NCBI GenBank assembly: GCA_007692495.1
Contig: REBZ01000152.1
Span: 80,626 to 144,625, forward strand
Source: Alkalicoccus sp.
GTDB taxonomy: Bacteria; Bacillota; Bacilli; Bacillales; Salisediminibacteriaceae
Length of the DNA stretch: 64,000 bases
Direction of reading: 5' to 3'
Part shown: positions 35,519-43,656 of the stretch, piece by piece
Layout: every line of letters starts with the position of its first letter
Position numbering within the stretch: the stretch's first letter is position 1
Notes under the pieces: generated by a model
The model's input: only the letters and a program-made list of their open reading frames with translations
What the model was told of the DNA's origin: nothing
The model's database searches: none
Position numbers and translations under genes: made by a program

Positions 35519-35552
35519 AAAGGGTGTCCCCAATGTTTAGGGGACACCCTTT
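35519..35552 (-). terminator. Terminator of the SurA_N lipoprotein gene
   Basis: A perfect 13-bp stem AAAGGGTGTCCCC / GGGGACACCCTTT with an 8-nt loop, just after the stop of the minus-strand gene; the T-run in that direction is TTTTCTTC. Confidence 0.85.
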
Positions 35553-35562
35553 CTGATTTAAA

Positions 35563-36363
35563 CTACAGCAGTATTTCGACATCGGCGTTATCCCGAAGCT
35601 CTTCTACATACTGATTTTGTCTAAGCTGCTCTTCCAGATCTTCCTGGACATCTTCAAATTCAGAGTCAGCCATTTCCGGATCATTGGCTGCAGCCATTTC
35701 ATAATATTCCCGTACTTCCTCTTCTTCTACTTCATATTCCTCTTCATCAAGGTGTTCCATAGTAAGGAGCTGTTCCACTACCGATACTTGCCGAATTTCC
35801 TCTTCCAGATCTTCTTCTGAATAGCCTTGAGAATCCAGTGCTTCTTCAAACTGCTCTTCCGTTTCGAATTGGGCACGGATTTCTTCAATTTCTGCTTCTA
35901 CTTCTTCCTCATCTGCCTCGAAACCTTCTTCTTCGGCTTCTTGTGCAAGAATTGTCTGGTTAATCAGCTGATCAAGGAACTGCTGCTGGAACTGCATCAT
36001 CATCATTGCCGTTTCTTCTTCTTCCATTTCCTGCTGGGCAAACATAGTTTCGAATTGAGCAAGCTGTCCCTGTAATTCACCGCTTGTTATTTCTTCTCCG
36101 TTAACGACAGCAACAGGTTCTTCAGGATCCTGATCCATAAATTCCATTGCTTCCTCGGGATCACCATCTTCCATTGCTTCATTGTCCATTTCCGTTTCGT
36201 TATTACTTTCCACTTCGTTTACTTCCGTGTTATTTTGTGTTTCAGCATTGTTTTCTTCTGTATTGGCATCGTCATTCCCATTATTTTCATTACCACACGC
36301 TGCAGCAACGAGAAGTGTAGTTAGTGACAATGTAAGGAGACCATGTTTAGACATTTTTTTCAT
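35563..36363 (-). CDS. Acidic SurA_N-domain lipoprotein (PrsA-like, no PPIase domain)
   Basis: A 266-residue predicted lipoprotein: signal peptide with lipobox LVAAAC, an Asn/Glu-rich linker, then VAVVNGEEITSGEL followed by helices typical of the SurA N-terminal chaperone domain. No parvulin domain fits: the protein ends about 180 residues after this start. Roughly a third of the mature part is Glu or Asp. It probably binds unfolded secreted proteins at the outer face of the membrane. The ATG at 36363 or one three codons later gives a proper signal peptide; upstream codons to 36408 do not. Confidence 0.78.
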   Translation of the reverse strand: MKKMSKHGLLTLSLTTLLVAAACGNENNGNDDANTEENNAETQNNTEVNEVESNNETEMDNEAMEDGDPEEAMEFMDQDPEEPVAVVNGEEITSGELQGQLAQFETMFAQQEMEEEETAMMMMQFQQQFLDQLINQTILAQEAEEEGFEADEEEVEAEIEEIRAQFETEEQFEEALDSQGYSEEDLEEEIRQVSVVEQLLTMEHLDEEEYEVEEEEVREYYEMAAANDPEMADSEFEDVQEDLEEQLRQNQYVEELRDNADVEILL

Positions 36364-36767
36364 TAGAGTTATCAACCTTTCTATTATATATCCCTGACTG
36401 TTATCCACTCTATCACAAAATGTGTGAAATTATCAATTTTCTAAATCTATAAAACTGTGGAGGATGCCTGTCACGACAGGCATTCTGGCCAGAAGGTTTT
36501 GTATGTATCCCCTGAACTGCTCAAAATATAAAAGAAGTATGAGAAGCTTTTTTAAAAAGCAATCGTTATTATACGTTTAAGTGAACGACGAGCTGTTTTC
36601 GAATTTGGAGAAGACTTTCCAGGGAAGTCCTTGAAAGAGGAAGCTTTTTGTAAGTGGGACGACATGGGAAACAGCGGGAACAGATCAGTTGTCCACCGCG
36701 ACAGCGGGGAGATAGACAGTTAAATGTTAGAATAAAAATACCAGCAGAAAAACGTAATCAAAAAGAG

Positions 36768-37118
36768 CAGGCTGTTGATTAGGTGTTTTTAATGTAAGGC
36801 TTCCTGCTTTCACCTTCCGGGCGGGCTTAAGATGATTACTTCCTAAACGGATTTTCGCCTCGTCCTTGATCGCCCAGGGAATCGTCCCTGCGGGTGCAAC
36901 AGGAAAATAGGAAAAGTCTCCTTTTGTGAAAAATACCTTTATTGAAGCCGTTTTTTAGGTGAAGAGATGGCTTCCCTCCGTAACGGCGGAGATGCCGGTG
37001 GGGTTGAGCGCTGTCAGACCACGGCGCCGCCAAACAGCTGAAGGCCAGCCTCTGCCAGGAGAAGGAGCTTACACACTGCCTGGAATAACTATTCTGAAAC
37101 GATAAACTTAATCAACAA
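36768..37118 (+). repeat. MITE-like repeat family 1, copy 6 (longest)
   Basis: A 351-bp copy with left end CAGGCTGTTGATTAGGTG and right end CGATAAACTTAATCAACAAA. The left half shares TTCCGGGCGGG and CTTCCTAAACGGAT with copy 1. The right half shares GAAGCCGTTTTTTAG, CTTCCCTCCGTAACG, the GCGC..GCGC hairpin, AGAAGGAGCTTACACAC and CTGGAATAACTATTCTG with copies 2 and 3. It is thus the nearest to a full-length element seen here. Its right end lies five bases from the serA terminator. Confidence 0.82.
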
Positions 37119-37122
37119 ACTG

Positions 37123-37153
37123 AGGCTGTCCCGAAAGAGAATCGGGACAGCCT
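37123..37153 (-). terminator. Terminator hairpin of serA
   Basis: AGGCTGTCCCG / CGGGACAGCCT, 11 bp, 9-nt loop, 69 bases after the serA stop. On the minus strand it is followed by CAGTTTGTTGATTAAG, i.e. repeat sequence rather than a clean T-run. Confidence 0.75.
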
Positions 37154-37221
37154 GCAGTATACCTTTGAAACTTATTTTGACTTAGGAACAGGCGTTTTTC
37201 AGCCTCATTTTATGCACAAGC

Positions 37222-38835
37222 TTAAAGTTCAATAGCGGAGACGGAATTAATTTCTTCAATTTCAACAAAAGACTGAAGCACTTCTTCGCTGCACTCTTTG
37301 TCTGTTGCAAGCAGCATAATTGCTTCGCCGCCTTCCTGCTTTCGTCCCACCTGCATCGTCGCAATATTTACATCGTGTGTCCCGAGGAGCTGACCGACTT
37401 TACCGATAACTCCGGGGCGGTCATTGTGTCTGACATAAAGTGTATGCAGAGCCGGCTGAAAGTCGAGCTGGAATCCATTAATCTGCACAATTCTCGGTCC
37501 GAATTCTTTGCTGTACGTTCCGTGAATGTGAATAGCACTGTTTTCTCCCTGAACGATAGCCTTAACAAAATTGGCATATCCCTGAGACTCACTTTCATGA
37601 CGTTCCGAAACTTCAACATCACGTTCTTTTGCTACAAGAGAGGCATTTACCTCGTTAACATAATCATCGATGCGGTGTCTGAAAAATCCTGCCAGAAAAC
37701 TTCTGTTGAAAAGTCCTGTTTCCTGATCGGATATTTCTCCTGCGTAACTGATTTCAATCTGCTTAACAGGTTCCCGGAACAGCTGGGAAGCCGTATCCCC
37801 GAGTGTTTTTGTCAGTCGTGTAAAAGGTGAAAACTTTTCAAAAGAGTCCTGATCCAGATAGGGAAGGTTCAGGGCATGGGGAGCAGGACTTCCTGTTAAA
37901 TAATCGAGTACTTCCTGGGAAACGGACTCTGCTACATTCTGCTGGGCCTCAGAAGTGGAGGCAGCAATATGGGGAGTAGTAATTACTTCCGGCAGCTTTG
38001 TAAGCGGGTGATCCACAGCAGGTTCCTCTTCAAATACGTCAATTCCGGCACCCCTGACATGACCGGAAACGATGGCATCGTATAAAGCTTCCTCATCGAT
38101 GATTCCACCGCGGGCACAGTTTAATATAAAAACGCCTTTTTTCGTTTTTTTCAACGTTTCATTGTTCAGAAGACCTTTCGTTTCTTTCGTTAAAGGAGTG
38201 TGAACTGTAATAACATCGCTTTCCTCAAGAATTTCATCAAGTGTTACAGCTTTTACGTGATTTTTTTCAGCCCGGCTCTGTGTTAGGAAAGGATCAAAAG
38301 CAAGTACATTCATTCGGAATGCTCTGGCACGCTGTGCAATTTCTGCGCCAATTCTTCCAAACCCGACTATGCCGAGTGTTTTTCCGCGGAGTTCGGAGCC
38401 CTGGTAAAGCTTCCGGTCCCAGCGTCCTTCCCTCATAGACTGATTAGCCTGAGGAATATTCCGTACGAGGGAAGCGAGCATTGCAAAAGTATGTTCAGCT
38501 GTTGAAATCGTATTTCCGTCAGGAGCGTTAATAACTACGACCCCATGCGCCGTCGCAGCATTCAGGTCAACGTTGTCCACACCGACACCGGCCCGGCCGA
38601 TAATTTTCAGGTTCGGAAGTTTTTTTAGTACTTCCGAATCTACGGTGGTGGCGCTCCGGATCAATAGAGCATCTATTGTTTCCAGGGGAACCTGCGTTTC
38701 GTGGATATTTTCCCGGATGACATGAGTAGCCGAACTTTCGAGAATCGGCTTAAGCCCGTCTTCACTCATGTTATCGGAAACAAGAACCGTATAGGTGCCC
38801 TTTTGCTGCTGAACAGGATTTTCTACTTGTACCAT
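37222..38835 (-). CDS. serA: D-3-phosphoglycerate dehydrogenase SerA
   Basis: A 537-residue NAD-dependent enzyme committing 3-phosphoglycerate to serine synthesis. It has a substrate-binding domain, a Rossmann domain with LGIVGFGRIGAEIAQRA (around residue 152), catalytic Arg in NCARGGIID, Glu, and His in TTPHIAAST. An allosteric substrate-binding domain and a C-terminal ACT domain (from about 465, HNDRPGVIGKVGQLLG) follow. It is slightly longer than the B. subtilis protein. GGTGGAG precedes the ATG by eight bases. Confidence 0.95.
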   Translation of the reverse strand: MVQVENPVQQQKGTYTVLVSDNMSEDGLKPILESSATHVIRENIHETQVPLETIDALLIRSATTVDSEVLKKLPNLKIIGRAGVGVDNVDLNAATAHGVVVINAPDGNTISTAEHTFAMLASLVRNIPQANQSMREGRWDRKLYQGSELRGKTLGIVGFGRIGAEIAQRARAFRMNVLAFDPFLTQSRAEKNHVKAVTLDEILEESDVITVHTPLTKETKGLLNNETLKKTKKGVFILNCARGGIIDEEALYDAIVSGHVRGAGIDVFEEEPAVDHPLTKLPEVITTPHIAASTSEAQQNVAESVSQEVLDYLTGSPAPHALNLPYLDQDSFEKFSPFTRLTKTLGDTASQLFREPVKQIEISYAGEISDQETGLFNRSFLAGFFRHRIDDYVNEVNASLVAKERDVEVSERHESESQGYANFVKAIVQGENSAIHIHGTYSKEFGPRIVQINGFQLDFQPALHTLYVRHNDRPGVIGKVGQLLGTHDVNIATMQVGRKQEGGEAIMLLATDKECSEEVLQSFVEIEEINSVSAIEL

Positions 38836-39168
38836 GCGATAATCTCCACCTTTTTCATTCTATGATTTACTCATATTAACATGAAATTCAGAAGATTTGC
38901 ACGTACATTGCAAAAAAACATTAGTTTTTGAGGTGAGGACGGAAAAGTCTGACAAATAAAGCGATTTCATTCGTTCAGCAGGATTTCACTATCGGAAATT
39001 TTCCTGCTGATTAATCAGCTCCGGTGGAAGATTAATGTAGATCTGCAACGGTCTGTAAAGATACGGCCGGGGATTTTACACAGCAGGCGCCTTTATTCCA
39101 CCCCGGACTTAAAACGGATCCAAAAAATGAAAAAACACCGCGGCTGTCAAAGCCGCAGTGCACAGTTT
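38836..39168. promoter_or_regulatory. serA upstream region
   Basis: No gene. An interrupted inverted repeat TTGCA-7-TGCAA at 38897-38913 lies about 60 bases upstream of the serA start and could be an operator. I found no T-box or riboswitch pattern. The fer terminator lies at its far end. Confidence 0.35.
39136..39160 (-). terminator. Terminator of fer
   Basis: GCGGCT/AGCCGC stem, extended across one mismatch to CAC/GTG, followed on the minus strand by TTTTTT. Confidence 0.8.
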
Positions 39169-39417
<249 letters not shown>

Positions 39418-39762
39418 TTATATAACCTCCCAAGTAATTAAGTGATTCTGCAGAACCGGTACCTTAAGTAAAGCTTAACATAAGTAAAAAATCCAGTCTG
39501 CACGATCGAACAAGTGTAAGTAATCTACGCTTTACAATTGTATAGGTTCTTTCTGTACTTTTCAACAGTAAAACATATATGCTGTGAATAGAAACGTTTG
39601 TAGCTTATAATAGACGCTGCAGAAAAAAGCAGGGTGAGATTTATTCGAAGCATTGAACAAGTAATAAAAAGTTCCGACTGTCTGCCAAAAAGTTTTACGG
39701 TAAAAAACAGCAGTTTCAGCGGCTGTGAAGTAAAGGATTTTTAAAAGAGGGGAGGAGAAAAT
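39418..39762. promoter_or_regulatory. Divergent promoter region, fer / ypbB-recQ
   Basis: About 345 AT-rich bases with no open frame of note. It must carry the promoters for fer (minus) and the ypbB-recQ-ypbD unit (plus); no single convincing hexamer pair was picked out. Confidence 0.4.
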
Positions 39763-40815
39763 GTGGAGGTGCTGTTTCTTGAGGTACTAAGTAAAATGAA
39801 TGGATCAAGAACGGTAAGCGGACCGCTGCACCTTTTAAAGGGAAAGCGGTCTTCGCAGACAATACAGGATATTGCCCTTTTCCAATGTGATAAATGGGCA
39901 GCCGCCCTTAAACATGTGCCGTACAGCAGGCTGCGGAAAGTGGAAGAGCAGCTGTATGCACGTAATATGGTACGCACCGAAAACAAATCAGCCTTTTTAA
40001 CAGAAAATGGATTTACTTATTTAAACAAGTACCGGGAAACAATGGATACTCTTTCATTTAACGGCCGAAAATGGGAATGGGATAATGAAGCGGAAATTTT
40101 CTGGCAGAGGTTGTCACTGCTTGTTCAGGCTGTAAGTCACAAACAGTATAAAAGCAGATACTACCTTCCTGTGTATGCTCCGTATGAAGTGAAAACTTAC
40201 GTCAAAAATATAATGCGTCAGAAAAACTCAAAAAATCTGGCTGAAGAACTTTTCCAGTTTATCTACACTCACTTGAAAGAAGCCGGTGAAGAAAGTGCGG
40301 AGCTTTTTACAGCGAGGTTAAGCGGATACAGCTATACAGGCCGTACGTTTTCTCAGATAGAAAATCAAAGTGCACCGGTAGTCCTTACTTATCTGCAATT
40401 CCGGAGTGTTATTCACCATATGCTGGAAGATCTTGAAAGAAGGCCGGAAGAACTGTACGGTCTTTTTCCTTTTAAAGAAGCTGCTTCCCAGGTCACTGCT
40501 TCAGCGGCCAGAACCGGAAAGGCAGTAAAAGAGGGGAGAAACCTTCAGGAAACCGCCCGGTTCAGAAAACTGAAAGAAAGCACGATTGAAGACCACCTCG
40601 TCGAACTGGCCATGCACGACCCGTCGTTTGAATACGAAAGATTTATCAGCTCAAATATTCTCGGTAATATTTTTGAAGCGGTTGAGAAGCTGTCAGGTGA
40701 ACGAAAACTGAAAGATATAAGAGAAGCTTTAGGGAAGGAAGTCAGCTATTTTCATATACGACTGGCGCTGGCGCTTCTGCATAAGAATAAACAGGGGGAA
40801 CGGAATAGTGGATAA
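39763..40815 (+). CDS. ypbB: Helix-turn-helix protein YpbB
   Basis: A 350-residue cytoplasmic protein of unknown function, always just upstream of recQ in Bacillus. The C-terminal 90 residues form an HTH_40-type domain ([20 protein letters not shown]). The middle is helical and charged. It overlaps recQ by eight bases, so a joint role in DNA repair or recombination is plausible but unproven. The GTG at 39763 follows GGAGGAG by five bases; the ATG at 39761 is out of frame. Confidence 0.85.
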   Translation: MEVLFLEVLSKMNGSRTVSGPLHLLKGKRSSQTIQDIALFQCDKWAAALKHVPYSRLRKVEEQLYARNMVRTENKSAFLTENGFTYLNKYRETMDTLSFNGRKWEWDNEAEIFWQRLSLLVQAVSHKQYKSRYYLPVYAPYEVKTYVKNIMRQKNSKNLAEELFQFIYTHLKEAGEESAELFTARLSGYSYTGRTFSQIENQSAPVVLTYLQFRSVIHHMLEDLERRPEELYGLFPFKEAASQVTASAARTGKAVKEGRNLQETARFRKLKESTIEDHLVELAMHDPSFEYERFISSNILGNIFEAVEKLSGERKLKDIREALGKEVSYFHIRLALALLHKNKQGERNSG

Positions 40816-42331
40816 ATTACTAAAAAAGATGGGATATCATTCTTTCCGTCCCGGTCAGCGGGAAATAATTGAAAAGGTACTCGAAGGAGAAAATGTGTTT
40901 GCAATGCTTCCCACAGGGAGTGGAAAAACTTTATGCTATTATCTCCCTTCAAAAATGATGGAAGGGCTCGTTGTAGTTATTTCTCCGCTTGTATCTTTAA
41001 TGAATGATCAGGTGACACAGCTTAAAAGTCAGGGGGAGAAAAGAGCGGCCCAGCTCACAAGTATGCAGTCCTATCAAGAGCGTATGGAAGTGGCAGACAA
41101 ATTTGACCAGTGGAACCTCCTGTATTTATCACCGGAAATGCTCTCCTCCAAATTTGTTCAGAACCTTTTAGCAAAGCGGAGCATTTCTTTATTTGTCGTG
41201 GACGAAGCACACTGTATTTCACAGTGGGGTCATGAATTCCGTCCGGACTACCAGGATCTCGGCAGCTGGGTAAACAAACTTCAATCCCCTCCCGTATTGG
41301 CATTGACGGCGACAGCTACGAAAGAAGTTAAAGATGATATTTTAAAACAGCTTAATATGGAAGATGCGTTTATTGTGGAACAATCGATAGACAGGCCTAA
41401 TATCTTCCTGGAAGTGCGGCACGCCTCATCCCGGGAGGAAAAGCTGGCTATCCTGCTCGAAGAAATTAAACAGCTGCCAAAACCATGTATCGTATACACC
41501 GGAACCCGCTCAGCAGCAGAAATGCTTGCCGGAAAGATAGGTTTTTCAGAATCCGCAGCGTATCACGGCGGCATGACTGCAGAGGAACGAAATTTGATAC
41601 AGACCCAGTTTATAAACAACGAGCTGGACATACTGACAGCTACGAACGCTTTTGGCATGGGTATCAATAAACCGGATGTCCGGGCCGTCATTCATATGCA
41701 GATGCCTGCTTCCATTGAACACTACGTGCAGGAAATAGGCCGGGCAGGGAGAGATGGTGGACCGAGCAAGGCGGTGATTTTTTATTCGGAAGAAGATATG
41801 CATCTTCCTCTTGCCTTTATCGAAGCAGAGTTTCCCGAAGAGGGCTGGCTGGGGAAATTTGTCCTTAACCCGGCAATGCATGGCAGACAGCTGGAGGATA
41901 TACGTTTTTATACCGATGTTTCCGATACAATGTTTCGTATGATTAAAGCCCATCTTGAAAAAGAAGGACTCGTGAACGAAGGGAAAATTGTTTATTCGGA
42001 TAATGCGGAAAAAATATGCAGGAAACTGGAAAAACGGTACGAAAGCCGCCAAAGGGAAAAATACCGTCAACTTACGTCGATGCAGCAGTACGTGCAGTCC
42101 CGCGGCTGTTTAAGAAAAGAAATACTTTCGTTTTTTAAGGAAGATCTTCTTAAAAAGCCCAATCCCTGCTGTTCAGCGTGTGGTAATATGGTTTGGCCAA
42201 ATGAGTACTACCAGACAGGAAGTATAAGAGAAAAATCATGGCAGCATCGGCTGGAGGAGCTGTTTTTTCCAGAAGGGAGAGGGAGAAAGTATGAGCAGAC
42301 AGGCAGAAATAATCCGCAGGCTCTCGGATAA
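40808..42331 (+). CDS. recQ: RecQ family ATP-dependent DNA helicase
   Basis: A 507-residue 3'-5' helicase of the shorter Bacillus RecQ type. Motif 0 FRPGQREII, Walker [10 protein letters not shown] (around 33-41), DEAH in [20 protein letters not shown], and motif [13 protein letters not shown] are all present. A RecQ zinc-binding region with CLRKE and CCSACG lies near residues 437-460. No HRDC domain is evident. The start is GTG after AGGGGGA; the 3' end overlaps the next gene by 41 bases. Confidence 0.92.
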   Translation: MDKLLKKMGYHSFRPGQREIIEKVLEGENVFAMLPTGSGKTLCYYLPSKMMEGLVVVISPLVSLMNDQVTQLKSQGEKRAAQLTSMQSYQERMEVADKFDQWNLLYLSPEMLSSKFVQNLLAKRSISLFVVDEAHCISQWGHEFRPDYQDLGSWVNKLQSPPVLALTATATKEVKDDILKQLNMEDAFIVEQSIDRPNIFLEVRHASSREEKLAILLEEIKQLPKPCIVYTGTRSAAEMLAGKIGFSESAAYHGGMTAEERNLIQTQFINNELDILTATNAFGMGINKPDVRAVIHMQMPASIEHYVQEIGRAGRDGGPSKAVIFYSEEDMHLPLAFIEAEFPEEGWLGKFVLNPAMHGRQLEDIRFYTDVSDTMFRMIKAHLEKEGLVNEGKIVYSDNAEKICRKLEKRYESRQREKYRQLTSMQQYVQSRGCLRKEILSFFKEDLLKKPNPCCSACGNMVWPNEYYQTGSIREKSWQHRLEELFFPEGRGRKYEQTGRNNPQALG

Positions 42332-42860
42332 AGAACTTTACGCAAACTTATATCTGACCCAGACGATGATCTTAACCGCAGCGCTGATTCTGGCATTTTT
42401 TCTTCAGGGGAGTGTGTTTGCTCCATTTTTTCTGATCGATATTACGTGGCAGGCGACGCTGATAGGAGCAGGGTTTGCCGCTGCTGTCCTGATGATCGAA
42501 TTTCTATGCTATTACACGCTTCCTAAAAAATGGTTTGATGATGGAGGTGTAAATGAAAGAATTTTTCGTAGAATGCCTCCGCTTCAAATTATTGGGCTGA
42601 GTATGCTGGTGGCTTTATCAGAAGAACTGCTTTTCCGTGGGGTTCTGCAGACAGAATTCGGGATTGTTGCAGCTTCGCTGATATTTGCTTTAATACATAT
42701 CAGATATTTATCCAAGTGGTTTTTATTTTTATTTGTTATAGTTATGAGTTTTTCTCTTGGTCTTCTTTTTATGTGGACTGAAAATTTATGGACCGTTATT
42801 ACGGCCCATTTCCTGATTGATGCTGTCCTGGGACTGTTAATCCGCTATCGTAACAGATAA
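42291..42860 (+). CDS. ypbD: CPBP family intramembrane metalloprotease (YpbD)
   Basis: A 189-residue membrane protein with about five spans. The Abi/CPBP signature [10 protein letters not shown] (around residues 110-119) gives the Glu-Glu and Arg, with later His in [10 protein letters not shown] and [12 protein letters not shown] completing the predicted metal site. Substrates are unknown. It overlaps recQ by 41 bases and has its own GGGAGAAAG. Gene order recQ-ypbD is conserved in Bacillus. Confidence 0.88.
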   Translation: MSRQAEIIRRLSDKELYANLYLTQTMILTAALILAFFLQGSVFAPFFLIDITWQATLIGAGFAAAVLMIEFLCYYTLPKKWFDDGGVNERIFRRMPPLQIIGLSMLVALSEELLFRGVLQTEFGIVAASLIFALIHIRYLSKWFLFLFVIVMSFSLGLLFMWTENLWTVITAHFLIDAVLGLLIRYRNR

Positions 42861-42927
42861 ACTGCTCGGGAGGATATAGCAATAAAAGGGAATTAGTGGT
42901 ATTATATAGAGAGAACAAGGAAGGGAG

Positions 42928-43152
42928 ATGATGCAGTTGATGCCTGAACGCTTGGATCATGAATCTGTTAATGAAGAGAGCATGGCTCCTCTTCCCTCAA
43001 GAAAAAATATGCCCCGAAGAAAAAAAGTGTACCGGAGTCTTCCGAGGAAGAAAAAGAAAAAGCCGGTCCAACTATCTTTTTTTAAAGTTTGGCTTGTTCT
43101 CTTTTTCACACTGGTAACCGCTGTTGCTACATACCCGGTATGGGGAAGCTAG
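42928..43152 (+). CDS. Small basic single-pass membrane protein in the ypbE slot
   Basis: At most 74 residues: a polar N-terminus, a Lys/Arg-rich patch (RRKKVYRSLPRKKKKK), one membrane span near the C-terminus and then a stop after WGS. In B. subtilis this place is taken by ypbE, whose membrane anchor is followed by a LysM domain; here nothing follows the span. It may be a truncated YpbE or an unrelated small protein. GGAAGGGAG lies directly before the ATG-ATG pair, so the true start may be the ATG at 42940. Confidence 0.6.
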   Translation: MMQLMPERLDHESVNEESMAPLPSRKNMPRRKKVYRSLPRKKKKKPVQLSFFKVWLVLFFTLVTAVATYPVWGS

Positions 43153-43656
43153 CTCTCAGAAAGTAAACAAGGAGTTTGACAGGCTTCTATAAGAAAGCAG
43201 TGGTGTTAATAATACTTTTCAGCCGGTGGCCGTGCTGCCGGTTTTTTGTCTGCTTTTTATGAAGTGGCTTTGTTAAAGTTCGCTGATTATGATCATTATA
43301 GATAACATAACTGCCATGCAGGAGATGCCCTTAAAACCTTATAGAATTTCAACAGAGACACTGATGCAGCATCATTGCACCATGATGGGTGAAAAGGCCC
43401 TTTATCGTAATGGAACCTCCTGCCTGAACAGGAGGAACTCCGGGGCGGTAAAGGCCGGGCGGAAGAAATCAGCTGAAGCCGGCCCGCCCGGAAAGCTTCC
43501 CTATGGAAACGAAGGCGGCCGGTCATTACTTATCTGCTTTATTTTCAAGGCAGCCTTTGAAGAACGTGGTTATTACTCACAACGTAAGCTCGGTGTAAGC
43601 CGCAGGCACCTTTTATTTCAAAACCAGATATTAACGGGACTCATGTATTAAAACAA
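43153..43656. other. Structured non-coding region after the ypbE-slot gene
   Basis: About 500 bases between convergent genes. After a terminator it holds AAAGTTCGCTG (43274-43284) as in repeat family 2, a CCTCCTG/CAGGAGG hairpin (43417-43436), a long-range stem CCGGGCGG (43455-43462) / CCGCCCGG (43484-43491), and a GGGCGGGCC motif (reverse strand) shared with family 1. The open frame 43289-43651 has no ribosome site. Confidence 0.5.
43223..43247 (+). terminator. Terminator after the ypbD / small membrane gene
   Basis: CCGGTGGC pairs with GCTGCCGG through two wobble pairs, with a 3-nt loop and six T. Confidence 0.75.

Larger units (their letters stand above)
36364..37221. other. Long non-coding region between lipoprotein gene and serA
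   Basis: About 860 bases without a credible gene. It holds the lipoprotein promoter side, a hairpin ATGCCTGTC/GACAGGCAT at 36464-36483, about 280 bases in which I see nothing, then the longest family-1 repeat and the serA terminator. Confidence 0.55.

Noticed and set aside
35819-36397. Phe/Leu/Ser-rich forward frames opposite the lipoprotein gene
   Set aside because: They are complements of the Glu/Asp-rich coding strand and have no independent signals.
36836-37033. Reverse-strand open frame inside repeat copy 6
   Set aside because: Product of the repeat sequence; no ribosome site and no protein-like pattern.
38836-39124. Possible T-box leader of serA
   Set aside because: A GGGTGGAA-like string occurs near 39095-39110 (minus strand), but it lies at the wrong end of the leader and no terminator/antiterminator pair follows before serA.
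43289-43651. 120-codon open frame between the ypbE-slot gene and phrB
   Set aside because: Spans hairpins and repeat-like sequence, lacks a ribosome site, and resembles no protein I know.
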